Origin: Anaerococcus degeneri
GTDB taxonomy: Bacteria > Bacillota > Clostridia > Tissierellales > Peptoniphilaceae
NCBI RefSeq assembly: GCF_017874475.1
Contig: NZ_JAGGLO010000001.1
Span: 434,001 to 498,000, forward strand
Direction of reading: 5' to 3'
DNA length: 64,000 nt
Position numbers and translations under genes: made by a program. Position 1 is the first letter of the stretch. Every line of letters starts with the position of its first letter. The notes beneath the pieces were generated by a model. That model had not been told where the DNA came from and made no database searches. It saw only the letters and a program-made list of their open reading frames with translations. Shown in pieces: positions 35,574-43,817 of the stretch.

Positions 35574-35975
35574 ATGAAATTATCTACTAGAGGTAGGTAT
35601 GGATTAAGAGCAATTTGCTATATAGCTGAAAACCAAGACAAAGGTTTTATACCTGTCTCTGAAATAAGTGAAAATTTAAATTTATCTGAAAATTATTTAG
35701 AACAACTAGTTAGGATGTTAAAAAAAGATGGCTTGATTAAATCAAGCAGAGGCCCAAAGGGTGGCTACAAGATTAATAAGGACTTAGATAGTATAACCAT
35801 TGGTCAAATTCTAAGAAGTCTAGAAGGCGACATGACAACAAGTGAATGTGTAAGTGGTAAGGTAAATTGTGATGATAAATGTGATGCCTATGACTTATTT
35901 ATAAAGCTTGACTACCTAATTAACCAAGCTATAGATTCCATCACTTTGGATAATATTGTTAAACATGAAATTTAA
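35574..35975 (+). CDS. Rrf2-family regulator with three IscR-like cysteines
   Basis: A 133-residue winged-helix repressor. It begins MKLSTRGRYGLRAICYIA, has the recognition region LSENYLEQLVRMLKKDGLIKSSRGPKGGY, and carries Cys92, Cys99 and Cys103, close to the iron-sulfur ligands of E. coli IscR (92, 98, 104). The family's sulfur-metabolism members are IscR and CymR; CymR lacks this cysteine set, so an iron-sulfur-sensing IscR type is favoured. It is followed by alaS after 9 bases. The iscS gene that usually follows an iscR/cymR-like gene here is elsewhere (28527). Confidence 0.88.
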   Translation: MKLSTRGRYGLRAICYIAENQDKGFIPVSEISENLNLSENYLEQLVRMLKKDGLIKSSRGPKGGYKINKDLDSITIGQILRSLEGDMTTSECVSGKVNCDDKCDAYDLFIKLDYLINQAIDSITLDNIVKHEI

Positions 35976-35984
35976 GGAGAACTA

Positions 35985-38603
35985 ATGAAGAACTTAGGAA
36001 TGAATGAGCTTAGAAAAAGCTATTTAGAATTTTTTGGAAATGAAAAAAACCACACAGTATTAAAATCATTTCCTCTAACACCAATCGATGACGATACACT
36101 TTTATTAATTAATGCTGGTATGGCACCTCTTAAAAAATACTTTACTGGCGAACTTAAGATGAAAAATAATAGGGCTACTTCCTCTCAAAGATGTGTTAGA
36201 ACTGGTGATATCGAAAGAGTTGGTAAAACTGAACGTCACGGTACATTTTTTGAAATGCTTGGGAACTTTTCCTTCGGAGATTATTTCAAAAGAGAAGCTA
36301 TAAGCTGGGCTTATGAATTTCTAACAGAAAAACTTGAAATAAACAAGGATGACCTTTGGGTTACTGTATTCCACGATGACGATGAAGCTTACAATATTTG
36401 GCTTGATGAAATAGGAATTCCTGCTGAGAGAATTCTAAGACAAGGCAAAGAAGATAACTTCTGGGAACTTGAAGTAGGTCCATGTGGTCCATGCTCAGAA
36501 ATTTATGTAGATAGAGGAGTCGAAAGAGCGGTTGATGAAAATGATAACCAACCAGGTAATGATGATTCTGATAGATTCATGGAAGTATGGAACTTGGTTT
36601 TCACTCAATTTAACAAGGATAATCAAGGTAAATATTCTAATTTAAGCCATCCAAATATAGATACTGGTATGGGCCTTGAAAGAATTGCCATGATTCTTCA
36701 AGGAAAAAATAACATTTTCGAAATAGATGTAATGAAGGAAATTATTTCCGAAATTGAAAAACTATCTGGAAAAACTTATAAGACCAACAAGTCTGATGAT
36801 GTATCGATAAGAGTAATAGCTGACCACGCTAAAGCTATGACATTTTTAGTATCTGATGGCGTAATTCCATCAAATGAGAAACGTGGCTATGTCCTAAGAA
36901 GGCTCATCAGGAGAGCTTACAGACACGGAAAACTTCTTGGTATTGAAGGACCTTTCCTAAATAAAATCGTTGATAAGGTAATAGAAACCTATAAAGTTGA
37001 ATATGATGAATTAATTACAAATATGGATAATATTCATCAAGTTATTAGCGACGAAGAAGATAGATTCCAAAAGACTATAAATCAAGGGCTTGAAATGTTA
37101 GACGATCTAATTTCTGAAATGGAAAATAACAACCAAAAAGTTTTAGATGGTAGTGAGGCTTTCAAACTTTATGATACTTATGGATTCCCATTAGATCTAA
37201 CTAAAGAAATTCTAGAAGAGAAAAACTTTGAATTAGATGAAGTAAAATTTGAAGAAGAAATGGAAAATCAGAGAAATCTTGCACGAAATGCTAGAAAAAC
37301 TGATAATAACCATAGACACGACAACATAATAACAGACCATCTAGAGAAAACAGAATTTGTTGGATATGATAATTTTAATATTAAAGCAAATGTTATAGCT
37401 ATATTTGAAGATGGAGAAGAGAAATCTTCGATAAAAGCTCCTGGAAAAGGTATAGTAATAAGTAATAAGACTTCATTTTATCCAGAAGGTGGCGGAGAAG
37501 TTGCCGACACAGGATATATCAAAACTTCAGAAGCCTTTGCTAAGGTTGTTGATGTTCAAAAGAAAAATGATATTATCTTCCACTATATAGAATTGACTGA
37601 AGGTGAACTTAGAACTGATTCAGAAGCAGAATTTGTTATCGACCTTGAAAGAAGACTAGATATTCAAAGAAACCACTCAGCAACACACTTACTTGATAAA
37701 GCTCTTAAGAATGTTTTAAAGCAAAACATTAAACAAGCAGGTTCTTTGGTAGATGAAGACAAATTAAGGTTTGACTTTACCTACAATAAGGCCCTTAGCG
37801 TTGAAGAATTAAGAGCTCTAGAAGAAGAAATTAATGCCAAAATAAGAGAACAACTTCCTGTTAAGAAAGAATATATGGATTATAAAAAATCTGAAGAGTT
37901 AGGGGCTGTAGCTCTCTTTGAGGACAAATACAAAGACGTTGTTAGAGTAGTATCTATGGGTGATTACTCAATAGAACTTTGTGGCGGTTGCCATGTAAAT
38001 AATACAGCAGAGGTGCTAATATTTAAAATCAAATCAGAAACATCTGCAGCTGCAGGTGTCAGAAGAATTGAAGCTATAACCGGTAGAGCAGTTTATGAAG
38101 ATTTAATCAAAAAAGAAGACACAATTAAAAATATTGCCCAAAGCCTAGATGCAAAAGTAAACAATATTTCATCAAGAATAAATTCGCTAAAATCCGAAAT
38201 TGAAGCAAAAGATAGTGAAATAAAAAGACTCAAGTCTCAATCAAATAAAGACATATATAGTGAACTTAAGGGTAAGATTAAAAATATCAATGGGGTTAAC
38301 TTACTAATTGCAAAGTTTGATAATATTAGTATTGACGAATTACGTGATTTAGAAAATAGGTTGAAAACTGAATATGATAATTTAATTATCATCTTTGCTA
38401 CAGTTACAGATAAAGTTGTATTTACAGTGTCTGTTGATGATAATTTAACAGATAAATATAATGCTGGCAAAATTGTTAGAGAAATCGCTCAAATTACCGG
38501 TGGTAATGGCGGAGGTAGAAAGAATTTCGCTCAAGCAGGTGGAAATGATTTATCTGCCTTAGAAAAAGCACTTGAAAGGGCTTACGAAATCATAAAGGAG
38601 TAA
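35985..38603 (+). CDS. alaS: Alanyl-tRNA synthetase
   Basis: An 872-residue class II synthetase with an editing domain. Motifs seen include LFINAGMAPLK-like LLINAGMAPLKKYFTG, FFEMLGNFSFGDYFK and the tRNA-recognition and catalytic core through about residue 440. The editing domain has HSATHLLDKALK and CGGCHVNNT, supplying zinc ligands. The C-terminal coiled-coil and C-Ala domain end with GGNGGGRKNFAQAGG. Position before ireB and ruvX is conserved in Firmicutes. No T-box leader is visible between it and the Rrf2 gene. Confidence 0.97.
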   Translation: MKNLGMNELRKSYLEFFGNEKNHTVLKSFPLTPIDDDTLLLINAGMAPLKKYFTGELKMKNNRATSSQRCVRTGDIERVGKTERHGTFFEMLGNFSFGDYFKREAISWAYEFLTEKLEINKDDLWVTVFHDDDEAYNIWLDEIGIPAERILRQGKEDNFWELEVGPCGPCSEIYVDRGVERAVDENDNQPGNDDSDRFMEVWNLVFTQFNKDNQGKYSNLSHPNIDTGMGLERIAMILQGKNNIFEIDVMKEIISEIEKLSGKTYKTNKSDDVSIRVIADHAKAMTFLVSDGVIPSNEKRGYVLRRLIRRAYRHGKLLGIEGPFLNKIVDKVIETYKVEYDELITNMDNIHQVISDEEDRFQKTINQGLEMLDDLISEMENNNQKVLDGSEAFKLYDTYGFPLDLTKEILEEKNFELDEVKFEEEMENQRNLARNARKTDNNHRHDNIITDHLEKTEFVGYDNFNIKANVIAIFEDGEEKSSIKAPGKGIVISNKTSFYPEGGGEVADTGYIKTSEAFAKVVDVQKKNDIIFHYIELTEGELRTDSEAEFVIDLERRLDIQRNHSATHLLDKALKNVLKQNIKQAGSLVDEDKLRFDFTYNKALSVEELRALEEEINAKIREQLPVKKEYMDYKKSEELGAVALFEDKYKDVVRVVSMGDYSIELCGGCHVNNTAEVLIFKIKSETSAAAGVRRIEAITGRAVYEDLIKKEDTIKNIAQSLDAKVNNISSRINSLKSEIEAKDSEIKRLKSQSNKDIYSELKGKIKNINGVNLLIAKFDNISIDELRDLENRLKTEYDNLIIIFATVTDKVVFTVSVDDNLTDKYNAGKIVREIAQITGGNGGGRKNFAQAGGNDLSALEKALERAYEIIKE

Positions 38604-38606
38604 TGA

Positions 38607-38867
38607 ATGACTGACAATAATAAGCGTAATGAAACTATGCTTTTCAAAAGAGAAGATATAGAAAAGAATAACATTAGAGAGATTCTTACAACAGTTTACA
38701 AGGCTTTAGAAGATAAGGGTTATAAACCAAATTCTCAAATAGTAGGATATCTACTATCTGGAGATCCAACTTATATAACCGCTCATAATAATGCCAGAAA
38801 GCTTATTAGAGCAGTTGATAGAGATAAAATTCTAGAAGAATTACTAAATAATTACATCAATGACTAG
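38607..38867 (+). CDS. ireB: IreB-family (UPF0297/YrzL) regulatory phosphoprotein
   Basis: An 86-residue protein. The signature [28 protein letters not shown] and [21 protein letters not shown] is diagnostic. In Enterococcus IreB is a substrate of the PASTA kinase IreK and controls cephalosporin resistance, through an N-terminal Thr pair; here the N-terminus holds Thr2 and Thr10 candidates. The gene lies 3 bases after alaS and overlaps ruvX by 8 bases. A PASTA kinase is not in the window. Confidence 0.93.
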   Translation: MTDNNKRNETMLFKREDIEKNNIREILTTVYKALEDKGYKPNSQIVGYLLSGDPTYITAHNNARKLIRAVDRDKILEELLNNYIND

Positions 38868-39279
38868 GATAATGGGACTAGATGTTGGGGATAAAACAGT
38901 AGGTGTCGCTTTAAGCGACCCTATGCTTTTAACCGCTCAACCTTTTGAAACAATAAAAAGAACTAAGGCAAAATTTGATATAGACAAGATTGAAGAAATT
39001 GTTAATGAAAAAGATGTCTCATTAATAGTAGTTGGTCTACCTAAGAATATGAATAATACAATCGGACCTCAATCAATGAAGGTCATGAGCTTTGTTGACC
39101 TAATCAAGAAAAGAATAGACTCAGAAATTGTCTATGAAGACGAAAGATTAACTACAGTACAATCAGAATCTGTTCTCATTGATATGGACGTAAGACGTGA
39201 AAATAGGAAAACCCATATTGATAAAATTGCTGCAAGTTTTATATTGCAATGTTATTTAGACAGGAGTAATAATGGATAG
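38860..39279 (+). CDS. ruvX: RuvX/YqgF-family RNase H-fold protein
   Basis: A 139-residue protein with [19 protein letters not shown] at the start, [18 protein letters not shown] and [13 protein letters not shown]. It has the RuvC-like fold with intact acidic residues. YqgF homologues have been tied to resolution of Holliday junctions and to 5'-end processing of pre-16S rRNA; the latter is the better supported role. It overlaps ireB and the DUF1292 gene by 8 bases each, showing strict coupling in alaS-ireB-ruvX. Confidence 0.94.
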   Translation: MTRIMGLDVGDKTVGVALSDPMLLTAQPFETIKRTKAKFDIDKIEEIVNEKDVSLIVVGLPKNMNNTIGPQSMKVMSFVDLIKKRIDSEIVYEDERLTTVQSESVLIDMDVRRENRKTHIDKIAASFILQCYLDRSNNG

Positions 39280-39514
39280 TATCTTTTTACTGGATGAAAA
39301 TAATAATGAAGTTGAATTTAATATATTAGATACATTCGGAATAGATGATAAAAATTATGCCGCCCTTGAAAAAGTAGGGGATGACATGATTATGATTGTT
39401 GAGGTTTACAATACATGTGATGTTATAAACTTTAAAACAATTGAAGATCAAAAAGAACTAGATGAAATTATAAAATTTTATGAAGAGATGAAAAGAGAGA
39501 ATGATGAACATTGA
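39272..39514 (+). CDS. DUF1292 (YrzB-like) acidic protein, 80 aa
   Basis: A short acidic protein with IFLLDENNNEVEFNILDTFGIDDKNYAALEK (in part), followed by DMIMIVEVYNTC, which matches the DUF1292 domain. No function is known for the family, but its place after alaS, the UPF0297 gene and ruvX is conserved across Firmicutes. It overlaps both neighbours (8 bases with ruvX and 14 with fur). GACAGGAG precedes the ATG within ruvX. Confidence 0.9.
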   Translation: MDSIFLLDENNNEVEFNILDTFGIDDKNYAALEKVGDDMIMIVEVYNTCDVINFKTIEDQKELDEIIKFYEEMKRENDEH

Positions 39515-39944
39515 AGAAGTAAGAAAAATTTTTGAAAAAAACAATCAAAAATTCACTAAGCAAAGAGAATTAATATTTAATGTTTTAAAAAACTCTTCAG
39601 AAAAACATTTAACACCAGAGCAGCTATTTTCTATAGTCCATAAGGACCATAAGCAAGTAGGAATTGCGACTATATATAGGACTTTAAATATTTTTGAAGA
39701 GCTGGGTATAGTTAATAAACAAGAATTCACTGATCAAGCCTACACTTATGAGATAATAGATCCAAAAAGTGATCACCACGATCATATAATCTGTACTTCT
39801 TGTGGGAAAATTCTAGAAGATGAGTTTTTATCATATGAAGATGTTAAAAATTCTCTTAAGAAAAATTTTGATTTTGATTTATCTTATTATTCTTTAAGGA
39901 TTTATGGAATCTGTTCCGATTGTCAGAATAATAAGGAGAAATAA
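39501..39944 (+). CDS. Fur-family metalloregulator (Fur/PerR/Zur type)
   Basis: A 147-residue repressor. The winged helix includes KQVGIATIYRTLNIFEELGIV near residue 58. The metal region has DHHDHIICTSCGKILEDEF and the C-terminal CSDCQ pair, forming a Cys4 structural zinc site. Sequence alone does not separate Fur, PerR and Zur; PerR is common in this chromosomal position in anaerobes. ATG codons occur at 39501 and 39504 and either works. The stop overlaps the RNase J start by one base. Confidence 0.9.
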   Translation: MMNIEEVRKIFEKNNQKFTKQRELIFNVLKNSSEKHLTPEQLFSIVHKDHKQVGIATIYRTLNIFEELGIVNKQEFTDQAYTYEIIDPKSDHHDHIICTSCGKILEDEFLSYEDVKNSLKKNFDFDLSYYSLRIYGICSDCQNNKEK

Positions 39945-41620
39945 TGGCAAATGAAAAGAAATTAAGGGTAATCCCAATAGGAGGATTACATGAAGTAGGT
40001 AAAAACTGTACACTGGTTGAATATGGCAACGACATGATAATGATTGACTGCGGTCTGACATTTCCAGATGAAGAAATGCTAGGAGTTGACATAGTTATAC
40101 CAGATTTTAACTACGTTGAAGAAAACAAAGACAAATTAAGAGGCATATTTGTAACCCACGGCCATGAGGACCACGTAGGTGCAATCCCATATTTTTTAAA
40201 GAATGTAGATACAAATGTATATTGCTCAAAACTTACTAAAGGTCTTCTTGAAAATAAATTTAAAGAACACGGTCTTAATCCTAATAAGATTAAGATGGTT
40301 AATGTTAATAATACAGTAAAGGCTGGAAGTCTAAGTGCTGAATTTATTAGGGTAAGTCACTCTATTCCTGATGCTTGTGCTATAGCAGTAAAATCACCTT
40401 TAGGAACAATTATCTTCACAGGTGATTTTAAGATGGATTTTACACCAATTGACAACGATCCAACAGACATCCAAAGACTAGCAGAGCTTGGTAAAAAAGG
40501 AGTTCTTGCTCTATTTGCAGATTCTACGAATGTAGAAAGAGAAGGATTTTCTTTAAGTGAAAAAGTAGTTGGTGAGACTTTTGTAAAGATATTTGGTCAA
40601 GCAAAATCAAGAATAATTGTTGCAACTTTTGCATCAAACCTTCACAGAGTCCAACAAATAATTACTGCTGCAGAAAAGTATAATAGGAAAGTCGCCCTAT
40701 CTGGTAGGTCAATGCTAAATAACGTTAGGATTGCAAATGAATTAGGATATCTAAAAATAAAGAAAAATACCTTAATTGATATGAAAGCAATCAAAAAATA
40801 TGCTGACGATGAATTAGTAATACTATCTACAGGTACTCAAGGGGAGCCGCTGAGCGCTCTAACAAGAATGGCCAATAAGGAACATAGACAAATTTCCCTT
40901 AACGAAACAGATATGGTAATTCTATCATCATCAGCCATTCCAGGTAACGAAATGGCAATAAATACTACAATCAACAACCTTACTAAGATTGGTTGTAAGA
41001 TAATTTATTCGTCCTTAGCTAAAGTTCATGCATCCGGACACGCATGTCAGGAAGAAATAAAATTGATGTACCAATTAATTACACCAAAATATTTAATTCC
41101 TGCTCACGGCGAGATTAGACAACTTCAAAAACACGCTGATATCGCTCAAGATATGGGACAACCTAGAGAAAATATCTTTATATGTGAAAATGGTGATATA
41201 ATTGAATTTACTAAGAAATCTGCGGGAATAAAAGGAAAAGTCCAAGCAGGAAATGTTTTAGTCGACGGATCTGGTATCGGTGATGTAGGAAATATTGTCC
41301 TAAAGGATAGAAAACACCTTTCTGAAGACGGCCTAATGGTTGTATCAATCACTTTTGATAGACATACTCAAGAGTTATTAGCTGGACCTGAAATTGTTTC
41401 TCGTGGTTTTGTTTATGTAAAAGAAAACCAAGACATCATAGAAAATGCTAAAGATGTTGTATTAAGATCAATAAACAAATGCAAGAAACAAGATATTAAG
41501 GCCTTAAGTCAAATTAAATATCAAATTAGAGAAGATTTGAAATCTTATATTTACAATGAACTTGGTAGAGATCCAATGATCTTGCCAGTAATATCAGAGA
41601 TTGAAGATGGGAAATATTAA
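39944..41620 (+). CDS. rnj: Ribonuclease J
   Basis: A 558-residue MBL/beta-CASP nuclease with 5'-3' exo- and endonuclease activity, central to mRNA decay and rRNA maturation in Firmicutes. The zinc motif THGHEDHVGAIPYFL is at about residues 70-84; FTGDFKMDF, ADSTNVEREG, SGRSML and the beta-CASP HASGHACQEEIKLM follow. GEIRQLQKHADIA lies in the linker and the C-terminal domain is complete. Only one copy is in the window, so J1/J2 assignment is open. RNase Y is also encoded (54241-55797). Confidence 0.95.
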   Translation: MANEKKLRVIPIGGLHEVGKNCTLVEYGNDMIMIDCGLTFPDEEMLGVDIVIPDFNYVEENKDKLRGIFVTHGHEDHVGAIPYFLKNVDTNVYCSKLTKGLLENKFKEHGLNPNKIKMVNVNNTVKAGSLSAEFIRVSHSIPDACAIAVKSPLGTIIFTGDFKMDFTPIDNDPTDIQRLAELGKKGVLALFADSTNVEREGFSLSEKVVGETFVKIFGQAKSRIIVATFASNLHRVQQIITAAEKYNRKVALSGRSMLNNVRIANELGYLKIKKNTLIDMKAIKKYADDELVILSTGTQGEPLSALTRMANKEHRQISLNETDMVILSSSAIPGNEMAINTTINNLTKIGCKIIYSSLAKVHASGHACQEEIKLMYQLITPKYLIPAHGEIRQLQKHADIAQDMGQPRENIFICENGDIIEFTKKSAGIKGKVQAGNVLVDGSGIGDVGNIVLKDRKHLSEDGLMVVSITFDRHTQELLAGPEIVSRGFVYVKENQDIIENAKDVVLRSINKCKKQDIKALSQIKYQIREDLKSYIYNELGRDPMILPVISEIEDGKY

Positions 41621-42242
41621 TTACGAATATACTTCCCTTTTTATAGAAGATTTGCTTAACGATACTGACTTTGTAGATTTAAGAAAGTATGCTATAGATA
41701 ATGATGTTCCGATTATGAATAGCCAAACCAAGGAACTTATAATAAGTATCCTTCAAATATCTAAGCCAAAAAAAATCTTAGAAATAGGGACAGCTATCGG
41801 TTATTCTTCACTTTGTTTTAAAAAGTACACTGGAGCTGATATAACAACTATAGAACTAGATACAACTACAGCAGAAATCGCAAGAAAAAATTTTGAAAAA
41901 TATAATGTAAACGTCAATCTTATTAATGACGACGCAATGAAAGCCTTGAGAAATATTGATCAAGGCTTTGATTTTGTTTTTATTGATGCAAATAAATCAA
42001 GGTATCTAGATTATTTTAAGATTACTAGCAAACTTCTTAATAAAGGTGGAATAATAATTGCAGATAATGTCTTATTTAGAGGAGAAGTCTGCAATGATGA
42101 TATAATGGAAAAAAGAAAGAATACTTTAGTTAAAAGACTTAGGAATTTCCTAGCCTATATAACAGACTTAGAAGATTTCACTACATCTGTGATTCCCATA
42201 GGCGATGGACTTACCTTAAGTGTTAGGAGAGATAATGATTGA
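41607..42242 (+). CDS. SAM-dependent O-methyltransferase (YrrM/TrmR-like)
   Basis: A 211-residue class I methyltransferase. The SAM-binding motif is ILEIGTAIGYSSLCF at about residues 58-72, ending TTIELDTTTAEIARKNF, and a metal-binding acidic motif FVFIDANKSRYLDYF follows. It matches the catechol-O-methyltransferase-like YrrM group. In Bacillus YrrM (TrmR) methylates 5-hydroxyuridine-34 in tRNA, and the next gene here is the U32-type hydroxylation protein, so the two probably act in sequence. I use ATG 41607, which is inside the end of rnj (14-base overlap). Confidence 0.88.
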   Translation: MGNINYEYTSLFIEDLLNDTDFVDLRKYAIDNDVPIMNSQTKELIISILQISKPKKILEIGTAIGYSSLCFKKYTGADITTIELDTTTAEIARKNFEKYNVNVNLINDDAMKALRNIDQGFDFVFIDANKSRYLDYFKITSKLLNKGGIIIADNVLFRGEVCNDDIMEKRKNTLVKRLRNFLAYITDLEDFTTSVIPIGDGLTLSVRRDND

Positions 42243-43470
42243 TAAAAAAGTGGAACTACTTGCCCCCGCTGGGGATTTTGAAAAATTAAAAACAGCTATT
42301 AAGTTTGGAGCAAACGCTGTTTATCTAGCAGGGGATAATTTTGGTTTAAGAGCCAATGCAAAAAACTTTAATAATGATGAATTAAAAAAAGCTGTGGCAT
42401 ACGCCCATGAAAGAGGTGTTAGAGTCCATGTAACCATGAATATCATGCCTCATGATGGTGATATGGATGGTATTGTGGAATATTTAGAAAACCTTAATAC
42501 CATTGGTATAGATGCCCTAATAATATCAGATCCAGGGATATTTTCTCTAGCTAAAAAACACACTGATATTGATCTACACATTTCAACTCAAGCCTCTGTT
42601 ACAAACTCCGCAACAGTTAATTTTTGGTATGAAATGGGTGCTAAAAGAATAATCCTTGCCCGTGAACTTTCACTAAAAGAAATTACAGAAATTAGAAATA
42701 ATACACCAAAGGACATGGAGATAGAGTGTTTTATTCATGGAGCCATGTGTATTTCATATTCTGGTAGGTGTCTATTGTCTTCTTATATGACAGGTCGAGA
42801 TGCTAATAGGGGGGATTGTGCTCAACCATGCAGGTGGAAATATTCTCTACAAGAAGAAACTAGACCTGGGGAATATTTTCCAATAGAAGAAGATGGTAAG
42901 GGTGGCACCTTTATTATGAACTCTAAGGACCTTTGTTTGATTGATGAGATAGATAAGCTAATTGAAGCTGGTATAGACAGCTTTAAGATAGAAGGCAGAA
43001 TGAAGACACCTTTTTATGTAGCAACTGTAATCAGGTCCTATAGACAAGTAATAGATAGCTATTATGAAGGAAATTTTAGCAAGGAAATAAGTAAGAAGTA
43101 CTTTGATGAAATTAATAAGGCTAGCCACAGACACTTTACTAAGGGATTTTTCTATAATAAGCCAGATGAAAATGATCAAATCTATGGGTCATCTTCATAT
43201 ATAAGAAATTATGACTTTATAGGGGTGGTTATTGGTTATGATAAAGAATCAAAGATTGCAACAATTGAGCAAAGAAATAGGTTCTTTAAAGGAGATGAAA
43301 TAGAAATTTTTGGTAATAGTAAGGACTTTTACACCCTAAATATCGATTATATGGAAGATGAAAAGGGAGAAGAGGTAGAAGTAGCTAATCAACCAAAGCA
43401 AATTTTGAAAATAAAAATTGATCTTCCATTAGAAGAGGGAGATATTCTTAGAAAGAAAATAGAAGACTAA
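42235..43470 (+). CDS. U32-family protein, tRNA hydroxylation (TrhP/YrrO-like)
   Basis: A 411-residue U32 protein. It starts ELLAPAGDFEKLKTAIKFGA, and the U32 signature, about residues 162-200, has ECFIHGAMCISYSGRCLLSS then GDCAQPCRW with conserved cysteines. TrhP/YrrO proteins use prephenate-dependent chemistry to make 5-hydroxyuridine-34 in tRNA; the methyltransferase just upstream would complete it to 5-methoxyuridine. ATG 42235 has AGGAGA upstream and overlaps the previous gene by 8 bases. Historic annotation as a collagenase-like peptidase is not supported by the context. A strong terminator follows immediately. Confidence 0.9.
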   Translation: MIDKKVELLAPAGDFEKLKTAIKFGANAVYLAGDNFGLRANAKNFNNDELKKAVAYAHERGVRVHVTMNIMPHDGDMDGIVEYLENLNTIGIDALIISDPGIFSLAKKHTDIDLHISTQASVTNSATVNFWYEMGAKRIILARELSLKEITEIRNNTPKDMEIECFIHGAMCISYSGRCLLSSYMTGRDANRGDCAQPCRWKYSLQEETRPGEYFPIEEDGKGGTFIMNSKDLCLIDEIDKLIEAGIDSFKIEGRMKTPFYVATVIRSYRQVIDSYYEGNFSKEISKKYFDEINKASHRHFTKGFFYNKPDENDQIYGSSSYIRNYDFIGVVIGYDKESKIATIEQRNRFFKGDEIEIFGNSKDFYTLNIDYMEDEKGEEVEVANQPKQILKIKIDLPLEEGDILRKKIED

Positions 43471-43500
43471 AAAAGCTAGCCGTTTGGCTAGCTTTTAATA
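43471..43500. terminator. Bidirectional terminator
   Basis: An 11-bp perfect stem, AAAAGCTAGCC (43471-43481) and GGCTAGCTTTT (43486-43496), loop GTTT, directly after the U32 stop. A and T tracts on both sides let it end the + strand operon and the - strand small gene. Confidence 0.87.
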
Positions 43501-43505
43501 TTTTA

Positions 43506-43736
43506 TTAGTCTTCAGATGGATTTTCAGAAAAATCAGCTCTAGTTCTTCTAGCTTCTGCGCCAACGTTAGAGTTTTCATCAGCTTCATCAGAGATTGATC
43601 TAAGGTTTTCTTGGTCTGGACCTAGTTTTTTATCTAGAGATTCTCCGCCGTTTTCCTTATTTTCTTCTCTAATTTTTCTGTCAAGTTCCTCATTTCCTCT
43701 GTATTGATTATCATTTGAAATTTTTTGGTCTGCCAT
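43506..43736 (-). CDS. Small acidic, probably disordered protein, 76 aa
   Basis: The product is almost devoid of large hydrophobic residues and is rich in Glu, Asp, Asn, Arg and Ser (for example NENKENGGESLDKKLG-like composition and SDEADENSNVG). That suggests an intrinsically disordered hydrophilic protein, such as a stress or desiccation protectant, but no family is recognised. It has AAGGAGAT ideally placed before the ATG, its own promoter on the - strand and a terminator right after the stop, so it is a real single-gene unit. There are no cysteines or metal motifs. Confidence 0.75.
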   Translation of the reverse strand: MADQKISNDNQYRGNEELDRKIREENKENGGESLDKKLGPDQENLRSISDEADENSNVGAEARRTRADFSENPSED

Positions 43737-43780
43737 AATATCTCCTTTTTATTAATGCGTTATGTATTTCCTATACAAAT

Positions 43781-43809
43781 ATAATAACACATTTCAGGAA
43801 AATTTACAA
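43781..43809 (-). promoter_or_regulatory. Promoter for the small acidic protein gene
   Basis: On the - strand TTGTAA (43804-43809) and TATTAT (43781-43786) are separated by exactly 17 bases. The mRNA leader would be about 40 bases, with AAGGAGAT before the ATG. The -35 lies just past the 3' end of pepT. Confidence 0.65.
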
Positions 43810-43817
43810 TCCTTTTC

